Positions 15,105 through 22,701 of a DNA stretch of 31,885 nt are shown one piece after another; positions within the stretch are counted from its first letter, which is position 1; each line of letters starts with the position of its first letter. Location of the stretch: positions 1-31,885 of the IMG/VR virus record IMGVR_UViG_3300030450_001894; one strand, written 5' to 3'. Position numbers and translations under genes: made by a program. A model generated the notes under the pieces. The model was given only the letters and a program-made list of their open reading frames with translations. It did no database searches and was not told the DNA's origin. This DNA comes from a virus.

Positions 15105-15568
15105 ATATCCAAAAATTTTTCTACTGTCCCTTTACCGCCCAGAGTATTATAATATTTTTTCCAATATTTAGCCTGTTCTTCTAAGGTTTTTGGAAGAGGC
15201 TTGGGGACTCTTCTATAATGAATCCTACACATAATAATACTAAATGCAAGATTTGTTGTTAATAAAAACTCTAAATCTTCTTTTTGTGCATTTGCTAACA
15301 CAAAATGATTTAAAAAACAAATGTTTTCTATTTCACTCATTAACTTAGGTCTATAACATAAATAATTTTTACAAATATCTATTGCTGTATCTCCTTCCAT
15401 TTGAAAAAACCCCCTAGCAATAGGATTTCCAAGTTGCATTAAATATTTATATCTAGATTCTACTAAACCAGTATTATAAATCAAATTAACAGCTTTATCA
15501 GAATAATATTTAGAATCTAATCTTTTTAAAACATTTTCTATTATATCTAATATTTGATCTTTATCCAT
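15095..15568 (-). CDS. Endolysin, lysozyme/transglycosylase-like
   Basis: A 157-residue protein without a signal peptide. AVNLIYNTGLVESRY (26-40) with E37 as probable catalytic acid, then LMQLGNPIARGFFQME (43-58), follows the 'hES...Q.gGpArGlfQiE.tT' pattern of phage transglycosylase/lysozyme-like endolysins. It follows a run of small membrane proteins and so completes a lysis cassette. TAATG coupling with the gene upstream. Cleavage of the glycan strands is inferred. Confidence 0.75.
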   Translation of the reverse strand: MDKDQILDIIENVLKRLDSKYYSDKAVNLIYNTGLVESRYKYLMQLGNPIARGFFQMEGDTAIDICKNYLCYRPKLMSEIENICFLNHFVLANAQKEDLEFLLTTNLAFSIIMCRIHYRRVPKPLPKTLEEQAKYWKKYYNTLGGKGTVEKFLDICK

Positions 15569-15729
15569 TATTTTTTTTCTTTTTCTAGAATCTTTTTTAT
15601 TTTATCAAACATTTCATCATCTTTTTTAGTTGGAGTAATTTTTACAACCATTTTAGCAAACCAAAGTATAGCTCCAGCTTTTCCTCTTTTTGAAACCACT
15701 CTATCAACCCACTTAGAAAATAAACTCAT
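15568..15729 (-). CDS. 53-residue holin-like / lysis-associated peptide
   Basis: A short ORF with AAGGAG before the ATG and a TAATG overlap with the endolysin. Its core KMVVKITPTKKDDEMFDKI parallels KAVKMSPSDKDDILLDVV in the preceding peptide, so the two look like paralogues. One moderately hydrophobic stretch (about 19-30). Position directly before the endolysin suggests a role in lysis. Confidence 0.6.
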   Translation of the reverse strand: MSLFSKWVDRVVSKRGKAGAILWFAKMVVKITPTKKDDEMFDKIKKILEKEKK

Positions 15730-15731
15730 TT

Positions 15732-15881
15732 TTAACTCTCCTTATTTAACATTTTTTTTAGTCCATTAAAGACCACATCTAGCAATATATCATCTTTATC
15801 ACTAGGAGACATTTTAACGGCTTTTTCAAGCACCATAAAGGCTAATAAAACCCATTCCCAGTTATTACTCAACCATTCCAT
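15732..15881 (-). CDS. 49-residue holin-like membrane peptide
   Basis: AAGGAG lies six bases before the ATG at 15881. NWEWVLLAFMVLEKAV (residues 7-22) is a short membrane segment, followed by SPSDKDDILLDVV and a basic end. It resembles the small membrane peptides found beside phage endolysins. Paralogous to the next peptide (shared K-x-(V/I)-K-x-(S/T)P-x2-KDD motif). Holin function is inferred from place and topology. Confidence 0.6.
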   Translation of the reverse strand: MEWLSNNWEWVLLAFMVLEKAVKMSPSDKDDILLDVVFNGLKKMLNKES

Positions 15882-15884
15882 TTG

Positions 15885-16028
15885 TTACTCCTTTACTTTT
15901 TTAATTTTGTAATATAAATAAATAATATTCATAACCGCTATAGCTATACCTAAGAAATACGGCAACATATCCATAAAGACTATTACCTGACTTGTGAAAC
16001 TTGCTCCTGTTACTTTTAAACTATCCAT
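15885..16028 (-). CDS. 47-residue single-pass membrane peptide, candidate holin
   Basis: The ATG at 16028 overlaps the stop of the gene upstream (TAATG). Residues 22-40 (LPYFLGIAIAVMNIIYLYY) form one membrane segment, then the basic tail KIKKVKE; a short polar N-terminus precedes it. The pattern fits small class III-type or pinholin-like proteins. It lies four genes upstream of nothing but lysis genes. Confidence 0.6.
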   Translation of the reverse strand: MDSLKVTGASFTSQVIVFMDMLPYFLGIAIAVMNIIYLYYKIKKVKE

Positions 16029-16345
16029 TAATGTTTTCCATTTATTCTTGAAAGAGAGCCATCTATTCTTGATACTTGATTATCTAAATCATTTATTTCT
16101 TTTGTTAAAGCATCAAACTTTCTATCAAGTTTATCATCAGATTGATTCCATCTATTAATTAATTTTATAATCATCCCTTCTGTATTCTCTAATGTCTCAC
16201 TCTGACCTTTATTCTCAACTTTTAAATTTTCTAATGTCTCTTGTTGTTTGGCAGACTTATTAGATAGCGAAATAACCAGATAAACAAACATAGCTCCTAC
16301 AACTCCAATCATCCCAGCTTCGCCATATACTGCCATAAAATCCAT
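16028..16345 (-). CDS. Membrane-anchored coiled-coil lysis protein (holin- or spanin-like)
   Basis: I start it at the ATG at 16345 (105 residues), which overlaps the preceding stop as TAATG; a TTG at 16369 gives eight more residues. A membrane segment at about residues 10-30 (MIGVVGAMFVYLVISL) is followed by a long coiled coil to the end (LENLKVENKGQSETLENTEG, IDGSLSRINGK). Such proteins occur in phage lysis cassettes as holin or inner-membrane spanin. Which it is cannot be decided here. Confidence 0.65.
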   Translation of the reverse strand: MDFMAVYGEAGMIGVVGAMFVYLVISLSNKSAKQQETLENLKVENKGQSETLENTEGMIIKLINRWNQSDDKLDRKFDALTKEINDLDNQVSRIDGSLSRINGKH

Positions 16346-16665
16346 TATTTCTTTTTCCTTTTCCTCCAACTAAGAGGATTAATATTGAGTTCTTTTTCAT
16401 AAAACTTTAGTTTATTTTCAAGCTCTTCTAATTGTGTAGATTCTTCCAACTGATGTTTACCAACAAGCATCCGTATCTCAGCATTAGCCTCCATAACCTC
16501 ATCTTCAAGGCTTGAAATTCGCCCCTGCAAGTCCATCCAAGTGTAGCCAATACCAAAAATAAATACCCCAAGCTGAACCAATAACTTCCAGTTAATAGTA
16601 ATGTAAGCATTGTCATCAATAATCCCAGTACGATAAGACTTAGCAGTTTTAAATTCTTCATTCAC
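16345..16665 (-). CDS. Inner-membrane coiled-coil protein, candidate i-spanin
   Basis: A 106-residue protein from a GTG at 16665. A cytoplasmic N-terminus (about 25 residues), a membrane segment (KLLVQLGVFIFGIGYTWM, about 27-44), a long coiled coil (SSLEDEVMEANAEIRM, QLEELENKLKFYEKEL) and a lysine-rich end. This is the layout of inner-membrane spanins. The GTG overlaps a small lipoprotein-like ORF ending at 16658. An overlapping +1-frame ORF (16428-16661) exists but looks like a shadow. Confidence 0.65.
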   Translation of the reverse strand: MNEEFKTAKSYRTGIIDDNAYITINWKLLVQLGVFIFGIGYTWMDLQGRISSLEDEVMEANAEIRMLVGKHQLEESTQLEELENKLKFYEKELNINPLSWRKRKKK

Positions 16666-16756
16666 TTTGTTCTTCTGGTGCTTTATCTAAAGCATATCCC
16701 ATAACAGACCAGCCTTCACAGCTTGTTAGTAACATTCCCATAAAAATAAATTTAAT
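16658..16756 (-). CDS. Candidate tiny lipoprotein (o-spanin-like), start uncertain
   Basis: The frame ending at 16658 encodes IKFIFMGMLLTSCEG, a lysine, a short hydrophobic stretch and a lipobox (LTSC), then a short acidic end. That is what a minimal outer-membrane spanin lipoprotein needs. The only ATG (16741) would leave too short a signal; an ATT at 16756 or frameshifting from the upstream A8 run would be needed, and no ribosome site is seen. The stop overlaps the next gene's start. Lies in an otherwise unexplained gap of 122 bases. Confidence 0.35.
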   Translation of the reverse strand: MKFIFMGMLLTSCEGWSVMGYALDKAPEEQSE

Positions 16757-16787
16757 AGGAAGATTATAAGATGTTGAAGTTACCCAG

Positions 16788-17033
16788 TTATTTTTTTTCT
16801 TCTTTTTCTTCACTATCTTCCTTTTCTACACTAGCTTTTAAAGCATCTACAAAGGCTTGTTTACCAAACCTAAGTTGTTGAAGATTAAATTCACTAGAAC
16901 TAATTTTTCTATCTAAGTCAGCTACATGATTAATCATAACTTTTTGCTCATCAGATAATTCTGATTCTTTATACTCTTTATCAAAAAGATTAATCACTTG
17001 TTCTTTAGGCATTTCTTTTTCTTTTTTTGCCAT
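16788..17033 (-). CDS. DUF6447-like small phage protein
   Basis: An 81-residue charged helical protein. INLFDKEYKESELSDEQKV followed by DLDRKISSSEFNLQQL matches the recalled pattern of small marine-phage proteins (DUF6447: 'dG.eYd..dLsdEak.q...l...D.ki..lq.ql...q'). Ends in a Glu/Lys tract containing an A8 run. AGGAG lies ahead of the ATG. Function unknown; usually located near tail fibre and lysis genes, as here. Confidence 0.6.
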   Translation of the reverse strand: MAKKEKEMPKEQVINLFDKEYKESELSDEQKVMINHVADLDRKISSSEFNLQQLRFGKQAFVDALKASVEKEDSEEKEEKK

Positions 17034-17059
17034 TATTAACTCCTGTTGTTATTTGTTAT

Positions 17060-17386
17060 TTATAAATCTTTATAATCCTTAATAGCCTCTGCTAATCCAT
17101 CGCTATACTCTGTTGCTCTAGCTATATCATCATCATATCTTTTCTTTTCAAGCTCTAAATCAGATAGTGAGTATTCACGCTCTTGGTCATCTAACTTTTC
17201 TCCAGTTGTTGGATTCCAAGCATTTTGAACCATAGCTACATAATCTCTTTCTACCTTTGGCTCTGCCTTTGTTGTAACATTACCATCAGAATCTTTAACT
17301 TCTTCAACTGCTTCTTTAATTGTTTCTTTTTTCTTTGCAAAGTCTGCTGTTTTACCTTTCCTTGCTTTGTATTCTGACCAGTTCAT
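17060..17386 (-). CDS. Hypothetical helical protein
   Basis: A 108-residue charged protein with helical ends and a central NAWNPTTGEKLDDQEREY segment that resembles tail-fibre assembly or accessory proteins. GATAAGGAATAAGA precedes the ATG, two bases after the preceding stop. Part of a group of three small genes after the repeat adhesin; a chaperone for that protein is plausible. Confidence 0.55.
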   Translation of the reverse strand: MNWSEYKARKGKTADFAKKKETIKEAVEEVKDSDGNVTTKAEPKVERDYVAMVQNAWNPTTGEKLDDQEREYSLSDLELEKKRYDDDIARATEYSDGLAEAIKDYKDL

Positions 17387-17388
17387 TC

Positions 17389-17637
17389 TTATTCCTTATC
17401 TGCTTTTAGTTTATCTGACCATGCTTTCTTAACAGCATCAGTCCAAATTGCACCAGCTAAAGCCTTAATTTCATCTGATTCAGAAGAAATATCCATATCT
17501 GGTGTTAATACCTTTCTATGATAAGAATATGATATTTCCTTACCATCTTCCATAATTGAAGTTTTAGTTCTTACATTTATATGTTTGTAATCTGTACGAA
17601 CCTCATAATCATCTTTTATTTGTTTTTCTAAAGCCAT
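17389..17637 (-). CDS. Hypothetical protein
   Basis: An 82-residue protein (NVRTKTSIMEDGKEISYSYH, then WTDAVKKAWSDKLKADKE). No family recognised. AAGGAG lies seven bases before the ATG. Directly downstream of the repeat adhesin, so probably an accessory of the fibre. Confidence 0.6.
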   Translation of the reverse strand: MALEKQIKDDYEVRTDYKHINVRTKTSIMEDGKEISYSYHRKVLTPDMDISSESDEIKALAGAIWTDAVKKAWSDKLKADKE

Positions 17638-17661
17638 TTTATCTCCTTGTTTTTAATTCCA

Positions 17662-17679
17662 CTTAATTATCCAATTAAG
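17662..17679. terminator. Weak hairpin over the end of the adhesin gene
   Basis: CTTAATT (17662-17668) pairs with AATTAAG (17673-17679) around a four-base loop and includes the stop codon. AT-only stem; at most a mild attenuator or mRNA 3'-end stabiliser. Confidence 0.3.
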
Positions 17680-20338
17680 CTGTAAAATAAGTTATATTAA
17701 ACATTATATTTCCATCATCAGTCCATTCAGATGCTTGTACATAAGTGGTTCCAGTAGTAGCATCCCAAAGATGTAAATAAACATTAGTTGTATTTATTAC
17801 ACCATATCCACCTACTGCTTGTCCAGCAGTAATAGCTAATCCACTAGCATACCCAACATTAAGTGGAGTATAGGCAGTAGCATGATTAAGTATTGTAAAA
17901 GGTAGCCCAGTTAACATAATATCACCAGAACAGCTCCCAATACTACTAGTTGTTATAGACCCCATTACAGTAACCTGTCTACCAATCTTAGTGTAAGAAA
18001 CTGAACTTGCACTCATAGTCATTGGATTACTTCCATTGGTTTGTTTAATAACTATTGTTGCAGTACCTTCTTCATAAGAATCAAGAACTTCAGATGAAGA
18101 TGAACCCGAATCTGGGGCAGGTTGAGTAGCTGAAAAATCAATTCCAGCACAATGAACTGTTGCCCCACTATCTTGAGCCATATAAACTGCTGTTACACTA
18201 GCATTCCCTAGAGTTACTGAATTAGCCGCTTGACCAGTCGCATCAGCACCTATAACAATAGAATTTGCACCTCCACCAGTTGCACTTTCTCCAATAATAA
18301 CATTATCATTATCTGTCGCAGTACCTAAAGAAGTATTTGCCCCAACAAAAGTTCCCTCTCCATTTCCATCTGCATTTGCACCAGCTTGATACCCAATAGC
18401 TGTGTTATTAGTTTCTCCTCCATCTAATTGGTGTAATGCTTGGTATCCAACTGCTGTATTATAACTTCCAGTTGGCAATTCATCTAAAGATTGATACCCT
18501 ACAGCTGTATTTCCAGCTCCAGATGTTAGAGCAATTAAAGCGTTTGAACCAATAGCTACACTGCCATTTGCGGCACTTGTTAATGCCCCTTTTAATGTTT
18601 CTTTACCAAGTGCAACACAATAAGAAGCATCTCCTGCACCAGACAAAGACTCATAGCCTAAAGCTGTATTCCCAGCATTTGTATCAAAATTTCCACCAGA
18701 ACTATGCCCCACTAAAGTATTTTCGCCACCAGTTGTAATTGCATCTCCAGAATAAGCCCCAATTGCAGTATTGCCATCTCCACTTGTTGTTGCATTTAGA
18801 GTATTTACTCCTAAAGAAGTATTTTCATTAGCTCCATTTAAATTTCCCATAAATGAATAAGAACCAATGCAAGTATTATTATTAGATTCAGCGTCAGCCC
18901 AATCTCCACCACCAGCAGACCATCCCACAAAAACATTATCCCTATGTACCCTTGTACCCTCATCTGCTTGATACATAGCGTGATACCCAATCGCAGTATT
19001 TCTTAAAAGAGTAGATCCTTTCTCAAGAGCTTTGTAGCCAATAGCTGTATTTTGGTCTCCAGTAGTAATCCCGTTTCCAGCAAGATACCCCATAAAGACT
19101 GAACCAATAGCAGAAGTAAGACTTGCTCCAGCATCTTTACCTACAATAACTGTCCCATTTGCATCATCGTGGTTAATTGCAGTTCCAGCATTTCTACCTA
19201 TTAAAACACAATCTGATTGACTTGTTATGGCATCACCAGCGTTATTTCCAACTACTGTATTAGAACCTCCGTCTGTAATTACATATAATGCTTGATAACC
19301 TATTCCAACATTACTTGAATTGCTATTTCCACTAGCTCCTTGACCAGCTCCAGAACCTACCATTGTGTTATTTAAACCAGTCGCATTATGAAAAGAGGCG
19401 TTTGAACCTATAGCTGTATTATTGCCTGTTCCATCAGACGCATTGTAAGTATATCCAGCGGCATAGCCTATTGCAGTATTCATATCTCCAGTAACATTTG
19501 TTTTTAATGCTTCATATCCAAGAGCAGTATTAGCTTCTCCTGTTGTATTCGCAGTTAAAGCCGTATATCCAATTCCAAGATTCCATCTTCCAGATGTAAG
19601 AGCATTTAAAGCAGTTGTACCAATAGCTACAGTTCCATCCGCAGTAACTGCACCTCTCATAGCTTCGCTACCTATTACAACACAATAATCTGCACCATTA
19701 ACAGCTCCATCAAATGATTGATGTCCTACTACAACATTATCTCTCTCTGTATCAAAAGCTCCTCCAGCACCATCTCCTATTAAAACATTATTATTTCCTG
19801 TTGTAATAGCATCTCCAGTCTGATAGCCAATGGCAATATTTTCATCGCCTTCTGTTAAAGAAGCAAGAGCATTATATCCAAAAGCTGAATTGTATAAAGC
19901 TCCAGATACAGCACCAGTTCCCATAGCATTATGTCCAAACACAGTATTACCATCAGAGCCATTATTAGAACTAGCATTAAAGGCAGTATATCCAAATACT
20001 GTATTATTTGAATTGTTATCATTATTACTCAATGAAATGCGAGAGTTGGCATCTATTTTTAAGCTACCAGTCCCACCATTTAATTCTAATATAGTATCAG
20101 CTACTAAATCTAATGTTCCATCTGCTGATTGATGTATATAAGTACCATCATCTCCAAATTCTAGCCTATTTGTACTAGTAATCATTACTGCATCAGTTGC
20201 TAAAGTAATTGGGAATGTAGTACCATTATCCCCATCTTTTAATGCTACATGAGTTGTTCCATTTCCCCCACCATTATTATCTACATGTAATAATTGTTCA
20301 TAAGATGATGCTATTGATTGTGAGCCTAAAGCCGCCAT
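17675..20338 (-). CDS. Large repeat adhesin / head or tail fibre
   Basis: An 887-residue protein. Residues 1-110 contain LEFGDDGTYIHQSADGTLD, common in uncultured phage structural proteins. Residues 112-715 hold about 35 copies of a short repeat, xNT[AV][IVLF]Gx2[AS][LGM], at variable spacing, a YadA-head-like pattern expected to form a trimeric beta-roll. Residues 746-887 form a C-terminal head domain starting DSYEEGT, with YTKIGRQVTVMG and LTGLPF. It lies between capsid and lysis genes, so it may decorate the head or be the host-binding fibre. GGAG before ATG. Confidence 0.8.
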   Translation of the reverse strand: MAALGSQSIASSYEQLLHVDNNGGGNGTTHVALKDGDNGTTFPITLATDAVMITSTNRLEFGDDGTYIHQSADGTLDLVADTILELNGGTGSLKIDANSRISLSNNDNNSNNTVFGYTAFNASSNNGSDGNTVFGHNAMGTGAVSGALYNSAFGYNALASLTEGDENIAIGYQTGDAITTGNNNVLIGDGAGGAFDTERDNVVVGHQSFDGAVNGADYCVVIGSEAMRGAVTADGTVAIGTTALNALTSGRWNLGIGYTALTANTTGEANTALGYEALKTNVTGDMNTAIGYAAGYTYNASDGTGNNTAIGSNASFHNATGLNNTMVGSGAGQGASGNSNSSNVGIGYQALYVITDGGSNTVVGNNAGDAITSQSDCVLIGRNAGTAINHDDANGTVIVGKDAGASLTSAIGSVFMGYLAGNGITTGDQNTAIGYKALEKGSTLLRNTAIGYHAMYQADEGTRVHRDNVFVGWSAGGGDWADAESNNNTCIGSYSFMGNLNGANENTSLGVNTLNATTSGDGNTAIGAYSGDAITTGGENTLVGHSSGGNFDTNAGNTALGYESLSGAGDASYCVALGKETLKGALTSAANGSVAIGSNALIALTSGAGNTAVGYQSLDELPTGSYNTAVGYQALHQLDGGETNNTAIGYQAGANADGNGEGTFVGANTSLGTATDNDNVIIGESATGGGANSIVIGADATGQAANSVTLGNASVTAVYMAQDSGATVHCAGIDFSATQPAPDSGSSSSEVLDSYEEGTATIVIKQTNGSNPMTMSASSVSYTKIGRQVTVMGSITTSSIGSCSGDIMLTGLPFTILNHATAYTPLNVGYASGLAITAGQAVGGYGVINTTNVYLHLWDATTGTTYVQASEWTDDGNIMFNITYFTA

Positions 20339-20378
20339 TGTGTTCTCCTTTCCATGAGAGTTTTTCCTAGTCTATCTT

Positions 20379-20726
20379 CTAGGGGTTATCAAATTCTAAA
20401 TATGTTCTTCCTTCTGCGTTCCAAGCCTGTAATTGATCTGCCCAATTTGGAGTATCTCCTGCGAAATCTCCCACTAGTCCAGCTAAACTTGATTGAGTTG
20501 AGCCTGTTGCAGTTGCAAAAGCTAATTTTAAAGCAGAATTAACAGATAGATTAGATGTCCCAGCAGTAGCATTTGCCCATGCTCTTAACATAGAAGTAAT
20601 AGAGCCAGTATGCCCAGCAGATTCAAGTCCTAGTCTTAAACATGTGTTAAATGATTTCCCAGTAGCATCTGTTCCAGCTAAGTCTGCAAAATATTCTTTT
20701 AATATTGTATTATTACTTAATGCCAT
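20379..20726 (-). CDS. Small structural or capsid-accessory protein
   Basis: A 115-residue alanine-rich helical protein with aromatic C-terminus (WADQLQAWNAEGRTYLEF). It follows the major capsid gene. Its ATG has no visible ribosome site and lies nine bases after a strong hairpin, so expression may depend on processing or read-through. Candidate cement or head-fibre base protein; no family recognised. Confidence 0.6.
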   Translation of the reverse strand: MALSNNTILKEYFADLAGTDATGKSFNTCLRLGLESAGHTGSITSMLRAWANATAGTSNLSVNSALKLAFATATGSTQSSLAGLVGDFAGDTPNWADQLQAWNAEGRTYLEFDNP

Positions 20727-20735
20727 ATTTTATTT

Positions 20736-20767
20736 GATTAAGGGTCTAAATAAATAGACCCCTAATC
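20736..20767 (-). terminator. Strong hairpin between capsid gene and next gene
   Basis: GATTAAGGGTCTA (20736-20748) and TAGACCCCTAATC (20755-20767) pair at 12 of 13 positions around a six-base loop. On the minus strand it follows the major capsid gene and is trailed by AAATAAAAT rather than a T run, so it may be an mRNA-stabilising or partial-termination hairpin, letting capsid exceed downstream expression. Confidence 0.6.
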
Positions 20768-20782
20768 AGTTTATTTAGTTGA

Positions 20783-21646
20783 TCAAGTAACCTTGTGTTG
20801 CATTTCAACACCATAAGTATCAGCTAATTCTACAGAGCCACAAAAAATTGACCCTACATAATCAGTTTTTAATCTTACAGCATCTCTTTCAACTTCAACT
20901 CTCATTAATTGCCCTGCATAACCAAAACCAAGAGCCATTTTTGAGAAACATGCACCTATCGCATTATTTGAAGAGATTGAAATCTCTGGTGTTGTATAAA
21001 CATCAACTCCAGCTAATGTACCTAAGAATCCAGTTTTAAGCATATCAGATTGAGAAGTTGGTGAGCCACCAAATTGATCAGATGTAACTAAATCATTTGA
21101 TAGTCCATAACTCCCATATACTGCTCTAGGATTGTGTACAAAAGCGTATGGTCCGGGTGCTGAGTTTGCTTGAAGTGTTCCCAAAGCCGCAAAGATGTCA
21201 TCTACAGAAATTCCATTAGATGTATCATTTGAAGTGTTTGAAAAGTTATCAAAATTTGCTACAATCAAACTATCAACCTTAGCCGCTATAGCGTTTCCTA
21301 CTAGCTGACCACTAACACCAGTAATGTCATTAGCATTTGATAGTACAGCTTCATCATGAATAGGCACTCTGATTGAATACATATCTAGAGTGATTGTTTT
21401 CTTTACAGAATCTAATTCAGTAGCAGTTATTGCTGTTGAATCATGCTCTGAGTGAGCCGCCACATCTGCACTTGTAACTGTTGCACTTCCTAAGTTGTAA
21501 ACTGGGAATGTAATTGTGTCTGCTTTGTCTCTTGATTCAGTCATCACCAAAGGCATACAAACATTAGCCTTGCTGAAATGAACCATAGCATCTGATAGGA
21601 CTTCTACCAGCGACCCAGCGAAATCTCCTGTATCTCCTGTTGCCAT
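20783..21646 (-). CDS. Major capsid protein (HK97-fold type)
   Basis: A 287-residue protein right after the scaffold. GDFAGSLVEVLSDAMVHFSK at the N-terminus, a P-domain-like stretch (TITLDMYSIRVPIHDEA, residues about 88-104), PYAFVHNPRAVYGSYG in the middle, and an alpha/beta C-terminus (VEVERDAVRLKTDYVGSIFCG) match HK97-type capsid proteins. No protease gene is seen, so maturation cleavage is not expected. AAGGAAATAAAAA before the ATG. Confidence 0.85.
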   Translation of the reverse strand: MATGDTGDFAGSLVEVLSDAMVHFSKANVCMPLVMTESRDKADTITFPVYNLGSATVTSADVAAHSEHDSTAITATELDSVKKTITLDMYSIRVPIHDEAVLSNANDITGVSGQLVGNAIAAKVDSLIVANFDNFSNTSNDTSNGISVDDIFAALGTLQANSAPGPYAFVHNPRAVYGSYGLSNDLVTSDQFGGSPTSQSDMLKTGFLGTLAGVDVYTTPEISISSNNAIGACFSKMALGFGYAGQLMRVEVERDAVRLKTDYVGSIFCGSVELADTYGVEMQHKVT

Positions 21647-21649
21647 TTT

Positions 21650-21898
21650 TTATTTCCTTCTAAAGATTTTATCCCATTGTGCTTGGCTTATATGGCTAAA
21701 TGATGATCTAATAGTGTTTGGTGTCTTATCTTTACCTACTGATAAAGAAAAACCATCCTCTAAATTAACATCCTTGCCATCTAATTGATAAATCATCTCT
21801 CCATCTTTGGTATGCTGAGTAGTTACTCTGCCAGAAGTAGGGTCTACAAACCCATCTAAGCTAGTTGCTTTCTTAGGCTTGGTTCTGCCTAAAGGCAT
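21650..21898 (-). CDS. Hypothetical head-module protein
   Basis: I prefer the ATG at 21898 (82 residues, MPLGRTKPKK) because AAGG lies six bases upstream; ATGs at 21925 and 21958 are alternatives overlapping the scaffold gene further. Basic start, then a polar beta-rich part and SHISQAQWDKIFRRK at the end. No family recognised. Placement between scaffold and capsid suggests an assembly or decoration function. Confidence 0.55.
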   Translation of the reverse strand: MPLGRTKPKKATSLDGFVDPTSGRVTTQHTKDGEMIYQLDGKDVNLEDGFSLSVGKDKTPNTIRSSFSHISQAQWDKIFRRK

Positions 21899-22427
21899 TT
21901 TTAACCTTGTTGTAGATTGATTCATCAATGTTGCCTTTTTGATAGTCTCTAGCCGCATCTAAGAGGCTTCTATAGCCTTGTGTTGATGTAGCTGGAGAAG
22001 AACTATCCACAGATGGAACATTGTTATTATTATTAATTATTTTTGCATGAACTACTTTTAATTGTTGGTAATTCATACCTTTAAAAGCCTCCCTATCTTC
22101 TTCTGGGAAGTCTGTAAGCATTTTATCAATTTCAGTATTTTCAAAAGAGACATAATTTTCATATTTAGGCATAATATCATCTAGTTTTGTCTTAGCCTCT
22201 TGATATAATTTCTTATATTCTTCTTTTTTCTCAAGCTCTTCTAGTCTTTGATTCTCAAATTTCTTTTCAAGCTCTACTGCTCTTGATTCAGCTTTAGCAA
22301 TTCTTTCTTTCTTCTGCATGATTTCACGCAATAACTCAGATTCTCGATTGCTTAAAGATTCTGAACTATCTTGGTTTTCAGTTCCCAACTCTTGCTCTTT
22401 CTCTTGAGCTACTTCTGTTTCAGACAT
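21873..22427 (-). CDS. Capsid scaffolding protein
   Basis: A 184-residue acidic protein. Residues 25-85 form a long coiled coil (RESELLREIMQKKERIAKAE, EKKFENQRLEELEKKEEYKK); a helical C-terminal part (YRSLLDAARDYQKGNIDES, KVKNAFRQNQ) would bind capsid. This size, composition and place just before the capsid gene are typical of scaffolds. AGGAGAC precedes the ATG. Confidence 0.8.
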   Translation of the reverse strand: MSETEVAQEKEQELGTENQDSSESLSNRESELLREIMQKKERIAKAESRAVELEKKFENQRLEELEKKEEYKKLYQEAKTKLDDIMPKYENYVSFENTEIDKMLTDFPEEDREAFKGMNYQQLKVVHAKIINNNNNVPSVDSSSPATSTQGYRSLLDAARDYQKGNIDESIYNKVKNAFRQNQA

Positions 22428-22482
22428 AAAGTCTCCTATTATTTAATCTAATATAATACATTTATAAACTTTTATAAAATAA

Positions 22483-22698
22483 TCATCTATAAAGAAATGA
22501 TCTTTTTCTTTTTTCTTTAATTTCTTGCTCTGCTTTTTTAAAAAAATCTTTTGTATTTTTTTTAAGATTCTTAAAGTCTTTTCCAGACTCAACATCTCCT
22601 CCGATACTAAGCTGTTCTTTTCTTGTAAGTTTATCCCACACTCTTGTGTGCATTACAGCATTTAATCTTCTAGATAACTCTGGTTTTGCACCTATCAT
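22483..22698 (-). CDS. Small basic hypothetical protein
   Basis: A 71-residue lysine/arginine-rich helical protein with GGAGATTAA before its ATG. It lies between the MuF-type gene and the scaffold. No family recognised. Confidence 0.6.
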   Translation of the reverse strand: MIGAKPELSRRLNAVMHTRVWDKLTRKEQLSIGGDVESGKDFKNLKKNTKDFFKKAEQEIKEKRKRSFLYR

Positions 22699-22701
22699 TT
22701 T

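Noticed and set aside
16428-16661. A 77-codon ORF with a signal-like hydrophobic N-terminus, starting ATGA on the lipoprotein-like frame, nested in the candidate i-spanin gene
   Set aside because: It resembles nested Rz1 by place, but there is no lipobox, and its leucine/tryptophan-rich composition looks like a frame shadow of the coiled-coil gene.
17809-20132. Plus-strand ORF inside the adhesin gene (19830-20132), similar to other plus-strand ORFs across the window
   Set aside because: All plus-strand ORFs overlap well-supported minus-strand genes, lack ribosome sites and read like reverse shadows.
20344-20390. A terminator from the CCTAG/CTAGG inverted repeat before the adhesin gene
   Set aside because: Only five base pairs, and the T run is on the wrong side for the minus-strand transcript.
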